The position numbers and the translations under genes are program-made. The notes below the pieces were generated by a model. That model searched no databases. It saw only the letters and a list, made by a program, of their open reading frames with translations, and had not been told where the DNA came from. Of a DNA stretch of 64,000 bases, positions 45,370 through 55,205 are shown piece after piece (the first letter of the stretch is position 1; the number at the start of each line of letters is the position of its first letter). The DNA is from Burkholderia cenocepacia (lineage in GTDB: Bacteria; Pseudomonadota; Gammaproteobacteria; Burkholderiales; Burkholderiaceae), in contig NZ_CP060040.1 of assembly GCF_014211915.1 (NCBI RefSeq), positions 2,232,001 through 2,296,000 of the forward strand. The letters are read 5' to 3'.

Positions 45370-46317
45370 TCAGGGCGCGCTGGCTTCGTCGATCTGGCGG
45401 ACGTCGTCCTGATCGAGCGTGACGCGGATCGCTTCACCGAGCAGCGCGAGCTGCTCGAGCGACGTCGCGCTCGCGATCGGCGCGGTGATCGTCGGCCGCG
45501 CGATCTGCCAGGCGAGCGCGATCGCGGCCGGCTGCGTGCCGTGCTTCGCCGATACGGCGTCGAGCGCCGCGAGAATGCGCAGCCCGCGTTCGTTCAGATA
45601 GCCGGCGACGCGATCGCCGCGCACGCTCTTCTTCAGGTCGGCTTCACTGCGGTACTTGCCCGACAGGAACCCGCTCGCGAGCGCGTAGTAGTTGACGACG
45701 CCGAGCTTCAGCTCGCGCACGACCGGCTCGAGATCGCGTTCGTAGTCGGCGCGGTCGAGCTGGTTGTATTCGGGCTGGATGACCTGATAGGCGGGCAGTC
45801 CGTCGCGCGCGCTGATGGCGGCGGCTTCGCGCAGGCGTGCGCCGCTGTAGTTCGACGCGCCGATGATGCGCACCTTGCCCGCGTCGATCAGCGTTTGATA
45901 CGCGCCGAGCGTTTCTTCGAGCGGGGCCGTGTCGGCGAGATCGCGGTGCGAGAAATACAGGTCGATGTAGTCGGTCTGCAGGCGGCGCAGCGAATCGTCG
46001 ACGGCCTTCAGGATGTTGTCTTTCGACAGCCCGGCGCGCGTGCCGAGGAGCCCGACCTTGGTCGCGATCACGACCTGCTCGCGCTTGCCGGAGCGCTTCA
46101 GCCACTGGCCGATGATCGTTTCCGATTCGCCGCCGTGGTTGCCGGGAACCCAGGCCGAATAGACGTCGGCCGTGTCGATGAAGTTGATGCCGGTATCGGC
46201 GAGCGCGTCGAGCAACGCGAACGATGCGTTTTCGTCGACGGTCCAGCCGAAGACGTTGCCGCCGAACGCGAGCGGCGAAACCTGGATGCTGGATGTACCG
46301 AGGGTGCGATGTGCCAT
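45370..46317 (-). CDS. Aldo/keto reductase
   Basis: 315 residues from ATG 46315-46317. Family motifs: GINFIDTADVYSAWVPG (catalytic Asp and Tyr), ATKVGL (catalytic Lys), YIDLYFSHR, IGASNYSG, and the NADPH-binding LAWQIARPTITAPIASATS. It resembles the YajO/Tas-like cytoplasmic NADPH reductases of small aldehydes. It stands alone. Confidence 0.92.
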   Translation of the reverse strand: MAHRTLGTSSIQVSPLAFGGNVFGWTVDENASFALLDALADTGINFIDTADVYSAWVPGNHGGESETIIGQWLKRSGKREQVVIATKVGLLGTRAGLSKDNILKAVDDSLRRLQTDYIDLYFSHRDLADTAPLEETLGAYQTLIDAGKVRIIGASNYSGARLREAAAISARDGLPAYQVIQPEYNQLDRADYERDLEPVVRELKLGVVNYYALASGFLSGKYRSEADLKKSVRGDRVAGYLNERGLRILAALDAVSAKHGTQPAAIALAWQIARPTITAPIASATSLEQLALLGEAIRVTLDQDDVRQIDEASAP

Positions 46318-46672
46318 GTTCTGCTCCGTAAGCTGCGGGTGACGGGAGGGGACTGCGGAACGTGAAGCCGGTCGCGTTGAGACGGCGAGCACGTGGCGAG
46401 GTTCCGCCGCCGGTGCACCAACCGGCGGGTTTCGCGCGCGTGCGCCGGCATGCCGGACGCGGTGACGTCATCACGGCGGCGACCTCCGTTCGAGCGCCGG
46501 TCCCGCCGCGCGCAAGGCACTGTATTTATTACCGATTTTCCGTGCCAGGTTAGGGAAATGACGCATGGCGTCAACGTTGTCGCGGCGCGTTGTCTACGAT
46601 ATCCTTTCATCCCAAAATTAAGGGAGGCAGCGGGCCGCTGCCACACGAACGAAAAATCATTCTGAGGCGGTC
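46318..46672. other. Intergenic region between aldo/keto reductase and vgrG
   Basis: 355 bp without a credible gene between divergent genes. The last 170 bp are more AT-rich and probably hold the vgrG promoter. Nothing else is seen. Confidence 0.45.
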
Positions 46673-49177
46673 ATGGCTGACCTGGCGGCATTCATTCGAA
46701 CCCCGTTTTTCCTGCAGGACAAACGCCTGCTCGCGCTGTCCTTTCCTCACGACGACGCGCCATCGGTGACCGACGCGTACGGGCGGCAACGTCCGGCGCG
46801 GCTGGTCGCCGAGCGACTCGTCGCGCACGAAGGGCTCGGGATCGATTTCACGTTCGAGGTGACGCTGTTGTCGGGCGAGGCGGGCGTCACGCTGGCCGAC
46901 ATGCTGGGCAAGCTGCTCGCGGTGTCGATGGTGCGCCCCGACGGCGGCCTGCGTTATTTCACCGGTTACTGCACCGAGTTTTCGCTGGTCCGCAACGACG
47001 ATTCGATTGCGGAATATCGCGCGGTGCTGCGCCCGTGGAGTCACTTCCTGCGGACCCGCGTGAACAACCGCCTGTTCCTCGGCCAATCGCTGCAGCAGCA
47101 AATCGGCACGCTGCTCGCCGACTACCAGGGGCTCGCGCCGTCGTGGGAGTGGCGCGTGCGCGGCGACGATCCGGCGCGCACGATGAACGTCCAGGGCGGC
47201 GGGCTCGGCGAAAGCGACTGGAACTACATCGTTCGCCATCTGGAAGCCGTCGGGTTCCTGTACTGGTGGGAGCACGACGAGAAAGGCCTGAAGCTGATCG
47301 TCGGCGACGACAGCACGGTGCAGTGCCCGGCCGTCGACGGCCGCTCGCCGCAGATCCGCTTCCAGACGCACGACGGCCCGATGGCCGCCGACGCCATTTC
47401 GCAATGGTCCGCGGTACGGTCACTGTCCGCCGGCAGTTACAGCGCGACGGCGTTCGACTTCAAGGCGCCGCATGCGGCCAACGCGCAGATTCCGACGCTG
47501 CATCCGCCGGGCGTCGCGCCGCAGGTCGAGCATCACGAATACGTGGGGCACTACGGCTTCGCGAAGCAGGCGCGCGCCGGCGACGCGCTCGCGCGCGTGC
47601 GGATGGAAGAGATCGAGGCGGCCGCGACGCGTTTCGACGCGGCCGGCAATCATCACGGCATCCTGCCCGGGCGCTGGTTCCAGCTGTCCGATCACTTCAG
47701 CGTGGCGTCGGGCAGCCCGCAGGATCACGAGTACCTGATTCTCGAAGCCCGTCACGAAGCGGCGAACAATTACCTGCAGGCCGACGGCAAGCCCGAGTAT
47801 CGCAACCGCTTCGTCGCGGGCCATCGACGTACGCCGTGGCGACCGGGGCGCGGGTTCAACAGCGAACCGGTGCGCGTGCTGGCGCCGCAAACCGCGACCG
47901 TTGCCGGCGCGAAGGGAGCCGGCAGCGTCGACGTCGACGAGTACGGCCGCGTCTGCATCGTCTATCACTGGGATCGGGCGGCGCAGATCAGCGCGCGGAT
48001 TCGCGTGGCCGCCGGCTGGGCGGGCGGCGAGAAGGGCATGATCGCGCATCCGCGCGTGGGCAGCGAGGTGCTCGTGATGTGCCTCGACGGCAATCCCGAC
48101 CGGCCCGTCGTGTCGGGCACCACGTACAACGCGGAACGGATGCCGCCGTGGGCGCTGCCCGACCAGCACGTGCTGACCGGCCTGCGCAGTCGCGAGCTGT
48201 CGGGCGACAGCGGCAATGCGGCGGGCGGACGCTCGAACCACGTGCTGCTCGACGACACGCCGCAGCAGCTCCAGCTGAAGCTGCGCAGCGATACCGACGC
48301 GAGCGAACTGACGCTCGGGCACAACGTCCGCATCGACGCGACCCAAGGGCGCACCGATCAGCGCGCCCGCGGCTTCGAATTGCGGACCGACGCGCATGGC
48401 GCGGTACGGGCGGCCAAGGGCCTGCTCGTGACCAGCGAGGCGCGCTACGACGCGCGTGCCCATGCGACCGACATCGGCGAGACCGTCGCGCGCCTCGACA
48501 AGGCGCACGACCTGCACGAATCATTGTCGGGGTCCGCGCATGATGTGAAGGCGCAGGAGTCCGGCGATCAGGATGCCGTTCATCAGGCGCTCAGGACGCA
48601 GAACGACGGCCTGAGGGGCAGCGGCGGCAATCCGCAGCAGGGCGAGTTTCCGGAGTTCGCGCAGCCGTTCCTCGCGCTCGCGAGCCCGGCGGGGATTCTG
48701 GCGACGACGACGGGGTCGACCCATGTCGCGAGCGACCAGCACGTCGCGTTGACGAGCGGCGCCCACACGAGCATCGGCGCGGGCAAGAGCATGCTGGTCA
48801 GCGCGCAGGAGGCGGTGCGCGTCGCCGCGTTCGAGAAGGGCATCCGGCTCGTGGCCGCTGCCGCCGATATCGACATCCAGGCGCTCAAGGACAGCGTCAA
48901 CGTGCTCGCCAAGCTGGACGTAAAGGTCGATGCGAACCGCATCACCATCACCGCGAAGGAAGAAGTCCTCATCAACGGCGGGACCAGCTATACGCGCTGG
49001 AACGGCAGCGGCATCGTGCACGGGACCAAGGGTGAATTCACCGCGCATGCCGCGTCGCATACGTTCATCGGGCCGGACAGCCTGCCCGTGCCCGCGCGCG
49101 CGTTCCCCGGCACGGCGTGCGCGCCGTGCATGGTCAACGCGGCATCGATGGCGTCGCCGTTCGCGGCCAAGGCGTGA
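46673..49177 (+). CDS. vgrG: T6SS spike protein VgrG with DUF2345 extension
   Basis: 834 residues. The gp27-like part spans about 1-380 (LLSGEAGVTLADMLGK and SDWNYIVRHLEAVGFLYWW) and the gp5-like OB and needle part follows (VDEYGRVCIVYHWDR and GWAGGEKGMIAHPRVGSEVL). A DUF2345 beta-helix extends it (LASPAGILATTTGSTHVAS to DANRITITAKEEVLINGG). The short C-terminal tail has no extra toxin domain, so the cargo should be the separate effector downstream. It heads a four-gene payload island with no T6SS structural genes nearby. Confidence 0.95.
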   Translation: MADLAAFIRTPFFLQDKRLLALSFPHDDAPSVTDAYGRQRPARLVAERLVAHEGLGIDFTFEVTLLSGEAGVTLADMLGKLLAVSMVRPDGGLRYFTGYCTEFSLVRNDDSIAEYRAVLRPWSHFLRTRVNNRLFLGQSLQQQIGTLLADYQGLAPSWEWRVRGDDPARTMNVQGGGLGESDWNYIVRHLEAVGFLYWWEHDEKGLKLIVGDDSTVQCPAVDGRSPQIRFQTHDGPMAADAISQWSAVRSLSAGSYSATAFDFKAPHAANAQIPTLHPPGVAPQVEHHEYVGHYGFAKQARAGDALARVRMEEIEAAATRFDAAGNHHGILPGRWFQLSDHFSVASGSPQDHEYLILEARHEAANNYLQADGKPEYRNRFVAGHRRTPWRPGRGFNSEPVRVLAPQTATVAGAKGAGSVDVDEYGRVCIVYHWDRAAQISARIRVAAGWAGGEKGMIAHPRVGSEVLVMCLDGNPDRPVVSGTTYNAERMPPWALPDQHVLTGLRSRELSGDSGNAAGGRSNHVLLDDTPQQLQLKLRSDTDASELTLGHNVRIDATQGRTDQRARGFELRTDAHGAVRAAKGLLVTSEARYDARAHATDIGETVARLDKAHDLHESLSGSAHDVKAQESGDQDAVHQALRTQNDGLRGSGGNPQQGEFPEFAQPFLALASPAGILATTTGSTHVASDQHVALTSGAHTSIGAGKSMLVSAQEAVRVAAFEKGIRLVAAAADIDIQALKDSVNVLAKLDVKVDANRITITAKEEVLINGGTSYTRWNGSGIVHGTKGEFTAHAASHTFIGPDSLPVPARAFPGTACAPCMVNAASMASPFAAKA

Positions 49178-49190
49178 GGCAGGGCCGCGC

Positions 49191-50102
49191 ATGACGAATG
49201 ACCTGATCGCCGCGCAGGCGGCCGACGCGCTGCAGGCGGCGCTGTCGTCGCAGGACGGGCTGCGCGCTTACGTCCTGATCGACGGCGCATTGCTGGATAC
49301 CTTGCCGGACGATGACAAGGCGGCGTGGCCCGCGTTCGTCGCGGCCTCGCTGCTCGCCGACGACACCGACGACGAGGCGAGAGTCGTCGGGCCGCTGCTG
49401 TTCGAATGGCAGCCCGCCGCCGACAGCGCCGAGGCCGAGGCTGCGGACGCGATCGAGCCGCCCGGCATTCCGTGGCCGGCGGCGAGCGTGCTCGTGTCGC
49501 CGCTGTCGCTCGAGCGACTGGCCGCGCATCTGGCGCCGATGGTCGATGTCCAGCTCGAGCAGATGGAGAGCGTGATGCTGATGCGCTTCTTCGATCCGCG
49601 CGTGCTGCCGTTCTGGCTCGACATGCTGCCCGCCGCCCATCGCGCGTATCTGGCGCAGGGCGTGCGGCACTGGATTCACCGCGATACCGCGCTGCAGCTC
49701 CGGACGGCGGACATCGCCGCGCCCGCCAACGTCAGGCAGGCCGCCGAGTTTCCGCTGCAGTTGACCCAGGCGCAGGAAGACGATCTGCTCGCCGCCTGCT
49801 ATCCGTACACGATGCTCGAGCGGCTGCGTGTCGAAAAGCCCGCGCTGCTGGCGTCATTGCCGGCCGCGCAGCACTACGGCTTCGTGCGTGATCAACTGGC
49901 GCGCTGCCAGGCGCACGGCGCCGAAAGTGCGGCGTCGCTGCTGATCTATTGCGAACTGGCGTTACGCTACGGCGCGCGCTTCGACGAGGATCCGGCGATG
50001 GCCGCCGTGTTCGACGCGGTGGCGCAGGGAGAGGCGTTCCCGGAGGCGCTGGCTCGGGTGCCGGCGGAGGACTGGCGGCGGATGCAGGAAGCAGCCGGGT
50101 GA
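49191..50102 (+). CDS. DUF4123 effector chaperone (Tap/Tec family)
   Basis: 303 residues from ATG 49191, 13 bp after vgrG. The DUF4123 domain covers roughly residues 20-150 (LRAYVLIDGALLDTLPD and VSPLSLERLAAHLAPMVDVQ, then VMLMRFFDPRVLPFWLDMLP). Tap/Tec proteins load a cognate effector onto VgrG and are not exported. Its place between vgrG and the DUF2235 gene makes that protein its client. Confidence 0.88.
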   Translation: MTNDLIAAQAADALQAALSSQDGLRAYVLIDGALLDTLPDDDKAAWPAFVAASLLADDTDDEARVVGPLLFEWQPAADSAEAEAADAIEPPGIPWPAASVLVSPLSLERLAAHLAPMVDVQLEQMESVMLMRFFDPRVLPFWLDMLPAAHRAYLAQGVRHWIHRDTALQLRTADIAAPANVRQAAEFPLQLTQAQEDDLLAACYPYTMLERLRVEKPALLASLPAAQHYGFVRDQLARCQAHGAESAASLLIYCELALRYGARFDEDPAMAAVFDAVAQGEAFPEALARVPAEDWRRMQEAAG

Positions 50103-50158
50103 TGGCGCGTGCGCGACGCGACTCGAATGAAATCGACTGGAAGAGAAGGAAGTTCAAT

Positions 50159-50836
50159 ATGAACCGCTGCTGGATCACTTTGCTGTCCGTGATGGTTTTT
50201 TCCACGGCTGCGTGCAGCAAGAGCGTGAACGATGCCGAAAAGGACAGCCTGGCGCCGGGCGAAGTGAATAAATGGAACGACCCGAACTACGACGTCATCA
50301 CGGCCGGGTCCTTCAACTATACGGATTACGACATCTACGGCGTCTATCTGCTGCCGCCCGACAAGAACAGCCTCGACGATGCGGCGAGCGCCGACGGCGC
50401 GCACGCCACGCCGCGGAGCGCGAAATACTGGTCCGGCGGCGGCGGCTCGCGCCCGAGTCTCGCGTGGGATTTCCGCTGGAAGACCCCGAAGACGTTCAAG
50501 GTGTGGTGGGAGCGTGTGGTCGACAAACGCGCGATGGAAGCGTCGTCCGCGAACTACGACCCGTACACGCACCGGGAAACCCAGCCGGGGATGGCGTGGT
50601 GCGAAGGCGAGATCACGGTCACGCGCCCGCCCGTCAAGGACAAGAGCGGCGGTATCGTGCTGCACTTCTTCCCCGATGGCCGCGTGGAAGGCGACATGGA
50701 TTTCGGCGCCGACGGCCCGGACCCGAAGGTGGCCCTGTCGAAGCGCGACGCGCAGCGCAAGCTGACCGACCGCGCGTGCCTGAAGGAAATTCCCAATCCG
50801 TTCTATGGGCGCAAGAAGCCGGCCCAGTGGAATTGA
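50159..50836 (+). CDS. DUF3304-like lipoprotein, probable immunity protein
   Basis: 225 residues from ATG 50159. Signal peptide and lipobox MNRCWITLLSVMVFSTAACS predict lipidation at Cys19 and a periplasmic, membrane-anchored protein. The mature part (FNYTDYDIYGVYLLPP, SLAWDFRWKTPKTFKVWWER and EGEITVTRPPVKD-like stretches) fits DUF3304, a family found beside T6SS phospholipase effectors in Burkholderia. It should neutralise the neighbouring effector in the periplasm; this is inferred from location and context. Confidence 0.8.
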   Translation: MNRCWITLLSVMVFSTAACSKSVNDAEKDSLAPGEVNKWNDPNYDVITAGSFNYTDYDIYGVYLLPPDKNSLDDAASADGAHATPRSAKYWSGGGGSRPSLAWDFRWKTPKTFKVWWERVVDKRAMEASSANYDPYTHRETQPGMAWCEGEITVTRPPVKDKSGGIVLHFFPDGRVEGDMDFGADGPDPKVALSKRDAQRKLTDRACLKEIPNPFYGRKKPAQWN

Positions 50837-50872
50837 CGCTGGACGCGTGACCGGAACAGGAGCGTAACCGCC

Positions 50873-52604
50873 ATGAGCAATCCCCCCTCATTCGACGCAT
50901 CACCGATATCACGCCGGTCGAGGACTCGATCCGCAACGGGCATCGCGAGGCGCTCGATCCGCTGCGGGTCGAGCAATGCAAGGAGTGTCCGAAACCCGTG
51001 TGGTTCACGGCCTTCTTCGACGGCACGGGCAACAACTACGGCGAGGACGGCAACGGTTCGACGGACGTCGCGAAGACCAAGTACAGCAACATCGCCAAGC
51101 TTGCGATGTTTGCCCATGTCCCGTTCAACAAGGCCAATCCGCGCACGATGGGCCGGTACGTCGAGGGCGTCGGCACCCCCTGCAGCAAGGTCGGCGATTC
51201 GGGCAAGGGTATCGACGGTGCGCTCGGCATGGCGGCCGCGAGCAAGGGCGAGGCGCGCATCCGCTGGATGCTCCGCGAGCTCGAAAAGCACGTGGCGAAC
51301 CACATGCCGGCCGTGAGCCAGATCAACGTGGCCGCGTTCGGCTTCTCGCGCGGCGCCACGGAGGCGCGGGCGTTCGTCCGCATGCTGACCGAGCAGCTGG
51401 CCGAGAACATCGGCGGCCGGCTCTGGTGGAACAAGAAGAACATGAAGGGGATGCGTCCCGAAGTGGTCGTCTACTTCATGGGCATCCTCGATACGGTGGC
51501 GTCGACAGGCTTCGGCGGCAGCCGCCTGGAGAAGGCGGCGCCCTACATCGTCGGCGCGATCCTCGGGCCGGTCTATGGCGGCATGCTCCACAGCATCGAC
51601 AAGGGCGGCCATGCGGAATGGGCGAACGACATCCGCATTCCGGACTACGTGCGGGAGTGTGTTCACTATGTCGCATCGCATGAAGTCCGGGAGAAATTCC
51701 CCGGCGACTCGGTGCGTGAGGATCAGAAGCTTCCCTCGAACTGTCGCGAGGTGTATTACCCCGGCATGCACTCGGACGTGGGCGGCGGCTACGAGCGCAA
51801 CTATCAGGAAGGGCGCACCAACGAGCTGGCCAACGTCGCGTTGAACAATCTCTATATCGACGCGTGGAAGGCCGGCGTGCCGTTTCGCGAGCCGAAGGAG
51901 ATCGTGGAATCGGCCGGCGGGCTGTTCGCGATTTCCGCCGAGCTGGAGACGGCCTGGAACGTGTACATGGGGCAGGGCAACGAGCGGCGCGCGGGCGTGG
52001 CGTCGAACAGCGGCCGGCTCGAGTCGCAGATCATCTGGCACATGAACCGCTACTACCAGTGGCGCGCCAGCCGCAGCCGGCGCCTGCACGACGGCCGGCT
52101 GAAGCCGCCGGGCGGCGTGAATTCCTACATGGCGATTACCGACCGCGAATGGAACGAGGATGCGGATCTCATCCGTCGCGCCAACGGGGGCGTCCTGACG
52201 CGGACCATCTCGGAGCAGTACAAGGCGATCGACGCGGCCACGCGGGTCACCGGCAACTGGCTGGGGGCATCGATCCGGCGGCGCGCGCGACGTTCGACCG
52301 ATTCTTCGATCACTACGTGCACGACTCGATCGCGGGTTTCAAGAAGCAGATGGAAGACGGTCACGTCGGCTTCGCCGAATCGAGCCGCTGGTCGGTCAAC
52401 CGTCAGTACTTCATGGGCAAGCGCGGCAAGAAGTTCCTGTACTGGCGCTACGAGGGCGACAAGGCCGAGCAGGCCGCCACGCAACTCGCCAAGGTCGATC
52501 CGGCGAAGCAGCAGGACCCGACGGCAGCCAACGAACCGCAACTGGCGAGCAACCAGCCCGCGGCGATCGGCGGCGCGCTGCCCGACGCGACCTCGACGGC
52601 CTGA
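50873..52604 (+). pseudogene. DUF2235 T6SS phospholipase-like effector (Tle-type), two frameshifts
   Basis: Start ATG 50873 has AGGAG upstream. Conserved coding runs through three frames: 50873-50887, then about 50888-52267 (VWFTAFFDGTGNNYGEDGNG onward), then to the stop at 52602-52604. One extra C in the C-run 50882-50887 and one extra G in the G-run 52263-52267 would restore a protein of about 577 residues. Lipase features are intact: nucleophile GFSRGATEARAF, Asp in FMGILDTVAST, and His in YYPGMHSDVGGGY. The protein would act on phospholipids in the recipient periplasm. The breaks may be real inactivation, phase variation or sequencing error; a GTG at 50998 could start a shorter product. 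Confidence 0.85.
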
Positions 52605-52646
52605 CGCCGACCCCATACCGGTCGCGACCGCGGCCGACTGCCTGAC

Positions 52647-52673
52647 GTCGCGGCAGACAGGATCTGCCGCGAC
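52647..52673. terminator. Bidirectional terminator hairpin
   Basis: Perfect 10-bp stem GTCGCGGCAG / CTGCCGCGAC with a seven-base loop, between convergent effector and argO genes. Confidence 0.55.
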
Positions 52674-52683
52674 ACATCCCTCT

Positions 52684-53304
52684 CTACCGCAACTGCACGG
52701 CCGCGAGAAACAGCACCATGCTGCCGATCGCGCCGTCCAGCACGCGCCACGCGACCGCCTTGCGGAACCACGGCGCCAGCAATCGCGCGCCATAGCCGAG
52801 CCCGAGGAACCACACGACGCTGACCGTCATCGCGCCGATCGCGAACGCGAGCCGCGCGCCTTCCGGCTCGCGCGCGCCGGCCGTGCCGATCAGCAGGAAC
52901 GTGTCGAGATACACGTGCGGGTTGAGCCACGTGAATGCGAGCGTCATCAGCACGATCGCGAGTGCGCTCTGCGGCGGCGGGGCGACCGCGTCGCCGCGGA
53001 CGTCAAGCGTGTCGTGGCCCGGCTTGAACGCACGGCGCAGCGCGTTGATGCCGAACCACGCGAGATACGCCAAGCCCACGTACAGCACCGCATGGACGAA
53101 GGTCGGATAGCGCTCGACCAGTACCGATGCGCCGCCGACGCCCGCGCCGATCAGGATCATGTCGGACACCGCGCACAGCAGCACGATCTTGCCGACGTGC
53201 GAGCGCATGATGCCCTGGCGCAGCACGAATGCGTTCTGTGCGCCGATGGTGACGATGAGCGACGCGCACAGTGCGGCGCCGTGGGAAAAAGCGAGCCAGT
53301 TCAT
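52684..53304 (-). CDS. argO: LysE/ArgO-family amino acid exporter
   Basis: 206 residues with about six membrane helices. The family signature is SLIVTIGAQNAFVLRQGIMR near the N terminus, and LAFTWLNPHVYLDTFLLIG is the second conserved block. It exports basic amino acids, chiefly arginine, across the inner membrane. It is divergent from the argP homologue 109 bp away, the standard argO-argP regulatory pair. Confidence 0.93.
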   Translation of the reverse strand: MNWLAFSHGAALCASLIVTIGAQNAFVLRQGIMRSHVGKIVLLCAVSDMILIGAGVGGASVLVERYPTFVHAVLYVGLAYLAWFGINALRRAFKPGHDTLDVRGDAVAPPPQSALAIVLMTLAFTWLNPHVYLDTFLLIGTAGAREPEGARLAFAIGAMTVSVVWFLGLGYGARLLAPWFRKAVAWRVLDGAIGSMVLFLAAVQLR

Positions 53305-53413
53305 GATGGGGACAGCCGTGGAAGCAGTAGACGGATGAATCGGGTAGCGCTAGTCTGCGATCGGGGCGGGAATAAGAGAAGCTAAATCACCTAATGCGGA
53401 TTAAGGAAATCTA

Positions 53414-54307
53414 ATGCTCGACTACGCGTTGCTCGATGCCCTCGCGGCCGTGATCCGGCACGGCTCGTTCGAGCGGGCAGCCAAGGAGCTGAACGTCACG
53501 CCGTCGGCGGTGTCGCAGCGCGTGAAGCTGCTGGAGGAGCGGGTCGGCAGCGTGCTCGTCAAGCGCGGACAGCCGTGCGTCGCGACCACGTCGGGCGCGC
53601 TGCTGTGCCGGCATACCGAACGCGTGCAGCTGCTGGAGGCCGAACTGGGCGGCCGGATGCCCGCGTTGCCCGGCCAGATCGCGAGCGCCTGGCCGACGCT
53701 GCGCGTGGCCGTCAACGACGACAGCGTCGCGACGTGGTTCATCGACGCGGTCGGGCCGTTCTGCACGGAGCGCGAGACGCTGCTCGACCTCGTGATCGAC
53801 GATCAGGATTACACGGCCTCGCGCATTCGCGACGGCAGCGTGCAGGGCGCGGTGACCGCGCAGGCCGAGCCGATCCAGGGATGCCGGTCGGAGCGGCTCG
53901 GGCGAATCCGCTATCGCGCGGTGTGCTCGCCGGCGTTTTACGCGCGTTATTTCGATGCGGGGATCACGCGCGATGCGCTGCGCCGCGCGCCGTGCGTGAT
54001 GTTCAATCCGAAGGACGGGTTGCAGGCGCGTTTCATCCGGCGCGTGACGCGCGCGGATCTCGATCCGCCGCAGCACTGGATACCGCACGTCGCAGGCTAT
54101 CTGCGCGCGTGCGAAACGGGATTGGGATGGGGGATGTGCCCTGACCGGATGGTCGACCGGCAACTGGCGGCGGGCGAGCTGATCGACATGTCGCGCGGCC
54201 GGACCATCGACATCGATCTGTACTGGCAGAGCTGGCGTCTGTCGATCGGCTGGCTCGACGATTTCAGCGCGGCGCTGAAGGCGCGTGCCGCGCTGTTTCT
54301 CGATTGA
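53414..54307 (+). CDS. argP: LysR-family regulator ArgP
   Basis: 297 residues. The N terminus MLDYALLDALAAVIRHGSFE and the HTH NVTPSAVSQRVKLLEERVG with VLVKRGQPCVATTSGALLCR are characteristic of ArgP/IciA. The effector domain contains VNDDSVATWFIDAV. ArgP activates argO in response to arginine or its analogue canavanine; the divergent argO here is the expected target. Confidence 0.93.
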   Translation: MLDYALLDALAAVIRHGSFERAAKELNVTPSAVSQRVKLLEERVGSVLVKRGQPCVATTSGALLCRHTERVQLLEAELGGRMPALPGQIASAWPTLRVAVNDDSVATWFIDAVGPFCTERETLLDLVIDDQDYTASRIRDGSVQGAVTAQAEPIQGCRSERLGRIRYRAVCSPAFYARYFDAGITRDALRRAPCVMFNPKDGLQARFIRRVTRADLDPPQHWIPHVAGYLRACETGLGWGMCPDRMVDRQLAAGELIDMSRGRTIDIDLYWQSWRLSIGWLDDFSAALKARAALFLD

Positions 54308-54355
54308 CCGGCGACGCCACGCGGGCGGCGCGCACGCGGTGCGCGCCGTGCGACG

Positions 54356-55102
54356 TCAGAGGTGTTGCAGGCCGTCGAAGTCGACGATCTGCACGTGGCG
54401 GCCCTGCATTTCGATCAGGCCGCGCTTCTGGAATTTCGACAGCGTGCGGCTGACCGTTTCGAGCGTCATGCCGAGATAGCTGCCGATGTCCTCGCGCGTC
54501 ATCCGCAGGTTGAATTCCGACGGCGAGTAGCCGCGTTTCAGGTAGCGCGACGAGACGTCCAGCAGGAAAGCGGCGACGCGCTCCTCCGCATTCAGCGAGC
54601 CGAGCAGCATCGTTTGCGACGTTTCGCGCACGATCTGTTCGCTCATCAGCTTGTGCATGCGCAACTGCATCGAGCCGGCTTCCGAGCACAGCGCCTTGAG
54701 CGCGCTGTACGGAATCACGCAGACGGAGCTGTCTTCCAGCGCGACCGCGGTGCGCGGGTGCGTATCGTCGCAGATGCCGTCGAGGCCGAGCGCTTCGCCG
54801 GCGAGGTGCAGGCCCGTGACCTGTTCGCGGCCGTCGTGGCGTGTCGCGACGGTCTTCAGCGAACCCGAGCGCACCGCGTACAGGTTGTCGAATGCGTCGC
54901 CTTCGCGGAACAGCGCTTCGCCGCGCTTGACCGGGCGTGCCGCGCAGATGACCGACTCGAGGCGACTGAGCGCTTCGGGCGCCAGGCCCTGCGGCATGCA
55001 CAGGTGCCGCATCGCGCACGACGAGCAGTGCGGGGCCTGACGGGGAGCCCAGCTACCGGCATGGGGCGTGGCGGCGGGGCGGGTGGCGACGGGCGTCAGC
55101 AT
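54356..55102 (-). CDS. fnr: FNR-type CRP-family oxygen-responsive regulator
   Basis: 248 residues. The N-terminal cysteines C26, C29 and C35 (CSSCAMRHLC) and a fourth in LGLDGICDDTHPR match the [4Fe-4S] ligands of FNR. A cNMP-like barrel, dimer helix and HTH follow, with recognition helix TLETVSRTLSKFQ carrying the E..SR residues that read TTGAT half-sites. It controls the anaerobic/microaerobic switch. The universal stress protein gene just upstream on the same strand is a common FNR-regulon neighbour. Confidence 0.93.
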   Translation of the reverse strand: MLTPVATRPAATPHAGSWAPRQAPHCSSCAMRHLCMPQGLAPEALSRLESVICAARPVKRGEALFREGDAFDNLYAVRSGSLKTVATRHDGREQVTGLHLAGEALGLDGICDDTHPRTAVALEDSSVCVIPYSALKALCSEAGSMQLRMHKLMSEQIVRETSQTMLLGSLNAEERVAAFLLDVSSRYLKRGYSPSEFNLRMTREDIGSYLGMTLETVSRTLSKFQKRGLIEMQGRHVQIVDFDGLQHL

Positions 55103-55205
55103 GATCGTTTACTCCGGCGTTGAATCGACGAAATCATTGTCCCACCGCAAGTTGCCGCTGTCGGGTGACAAAACGTCGCGACCGGGCGCACGTGCCGAAC
55201 GCCGC

